A stretch of DNA of 5,111 nucleotides from Spartobacteria bacterium UBA5019. Lineage in GTDB: Bacteria; Verrucomicrobiota; Verrucomicrobiia; Chthoniobacterales; Terrimicrobiaceae. The notes under the pieces were generated by a model. That model did no database searches. It was given only the letters and a program-made list of their open reading frames with translations, and had not been told where the DNA came from. The translations under genes and the position numbers were made by a program. The stretch spans positions 1-5,111 of the forward strand of contig DGXZ01000007.1 of NCBI GenBank assembly GCA_002396485.1, in the 5' to 3' direction. Shown here one piece after another: positions 4,393-5,111 of the stretch. Position 1 is the first letter of the stretch. Every line of letters starts with the position of its first letter.

Positions 4393-5111
4393 ATGTTCAG
4401 TTGGATCCTTAAAAAAATCGTCGGCTCAAAAAATCAGCGCGAGTTGCGCCACATGATGCCGATCGTCAAACAAATCAATGAAATCGAGGCAGGCCTCCAA
4501 TCCTTGTCTGATGAGGCGCTCCGGGCGAAGACGCATGAGTGGAAGGAGCGGCTGGCGAAAATTTCCGATTCCGACAAACTCGCTGCCGAGCTGGATGCGA
4601 TACTTCCCGAGGCATTCGCGGTGGTGAAAAACGGCGCCCGCCGCCTCTGCGGACGCGAATTCATGGTGTGCGGATATCCCCTCACCTGGAACATGATTCA
4701 TTTCGATGTGCAGCTCATCGGCGGCATGGTGCTGCATCGCGGCCGCATTGCCGAAATGGCCACCGGCGAGGGTAAGACGCTCGTTGGCACGCTGGCCGTT
4801 TACCTGAACGCCCTCTCGGGACGTGGCGTCCATGTTGTTACAGTGAACGACTACCTCGCGCAGCGCGATGCGGAGTGGATGGGCCAACTCTACACATTTC
4901 TTGGACTCACCGTCGGCATTATTCAAAACGACCAGATGCCGCAGCAGCGCCGCGAGCAATATCAGTGCGACATCACCTACGGCACGAACAGCGAGTTCGG
5001 CTTCGATTACCTTCGCGACAACGGCATGGCCACCAGCCGCGAGCAGCAAGTGCAGCGCGGGCACTACTTCGCCATCGTCGATGAAGTGGACTCGATCCTC
5101 ATCGACGAGGC
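4393..5111 (+). CDS. secA: Protein translocase ATPase SecA, N-terminal part (3' end outside window)
   Basis: SecA is the motor ATPase that drives preproteins through SecYEG. The first 239 codons are present, covering the start of nucleotide-binding domain 1. Residues 1-19 are a typical amino terminus (MFSWILKKIVGSKNQREL). Then come LPEAFAVVKNGARR (71-84), Walker A MATGEGKT (122-129), VVTVNDYLAQRD (148-159), YGTNSEFGFDYLRDN (196-210) and Walker B VDEVDS (229-234). An extra block around residues 87-101 (GREFMVCGYPLTWNM) precedes FDVQLIGG, and Gly211 is an added residue after DYLRDN, both relative to E. coli SecA. Chlamydial SecA, as I remember it, has the same arrangement, pointing to the PVC group. 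ATG 4393 fits the family N-terminus; an in-frame ATG at 4369 would add eight residues (MSRSPFFA) and is less likely. No Shine-Dalgarno precedes either. The gene is intact as far as seen and divergent from cdsA. Confidence 0.97.
   Translation, partial: MFSWILKKIVGSKNQRELRHMMPIVKQINEIEAGLQSLSDEALRAKTHEWKERLAKISDSDKLAAELDAILPEAFAVVKNGARRLCGREFMVCGYPLTWNMIHFDVQLIGGMVLHRGRIAEMATGEGKTLVGTLAVYLNALSGRGVHVVTVNDYLAQRDAEWMGQLYTFLGLTVGIIQNDQMPQQRREQYQCDITYGTNSEFGFDYLRDNGMATSREQQVQRGHYFAIVDEVDSILIDE

Noticed and set aside
4426..5064. Minus-strand open frame of 212 codons within secA
   Set aside because: It is antisense to a clear SecA N-terminal region including Walker A and B motifs.
1..5111. CRISPR array, tRNA or rRNA gene, insertion sequence, integrase or attachment site
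   Set aside because: I found no regularly spaced repeats, cloverleaf-like sequence, rRNA-like stretch, transposase coding sequence or paired terminal repeats.

Overview
The window looks like chromosome from a bacterium of the PVC superphylum, most likely Verrucomicrobia. The best clue is the partial SecA at the right end. It has an extra block of about a dozen residues before its Asp-Val-Gln segment and one extra residue after its Tyr-Leu-Arg-Asp-Asn motif. I recall chlamydial SecA having a similar block at the same place, and E. coli SecA lacking it. The phylum call is inference from that one protein; no rRNA is present.

Layout. (1) 1-552: the 5' part of a GbsR-type (MarR-like) regulator on the minus strand, running off the left edge. 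Its promoter and an elaborate palindromic operator sit immediately upstream. This stretch is clearly more AT-rich than the rest. (2) About 553-1151: no intact gene. It holds a short hairpin, a minus-strand small lipoprotein gene that appears frameshifted, a plus-strand remnant of the C-terminal half of a GGDEF (diguanylate cyclase) domain, and a weak stem-loop terminator. It reads as a gene graveyard next to the AT-rich segment. (3) 1152-4356, minus strand: cdsA (CDP-diacylglycerol synthase), then gmd (GDP-mannose 4,6-dehydratase), then a DPM1/GtrB-like family 2 glycosyltransferase fused to a GtrA membrane domain. gmd and the glycosyltransferase are 12 bp apart and surely co-transcribed. cdsA lies 97 bp upstream of gmd in the same direction. 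(4) 4393-5111, plus strand: secA, cut by the right edge and divergent from cdsA.

How the genes work together. CdsA supplies CDP-diacylglycerol for phospholipid synthesis. Gmd makes GDP-4-keto-6-deoxymannose, the precursor of GDP-fucose, GDP-rhamnose and related 6-deoxy sugars. The glycosyltransferase-GtrA fusion probably loads a sugar onto a polyprenyl phosphate carrier and helps move it across the inner membrane. The minus-strand cluster is therefore an envelope lipid and surface-glycan group, beside the essential export ATPase SecA. No complete novel system is evident. The most distinctive signals are the regulator's four-half-site operator laid over a near-consensus promoter, and the decayed genes between it and the conserved cluster.
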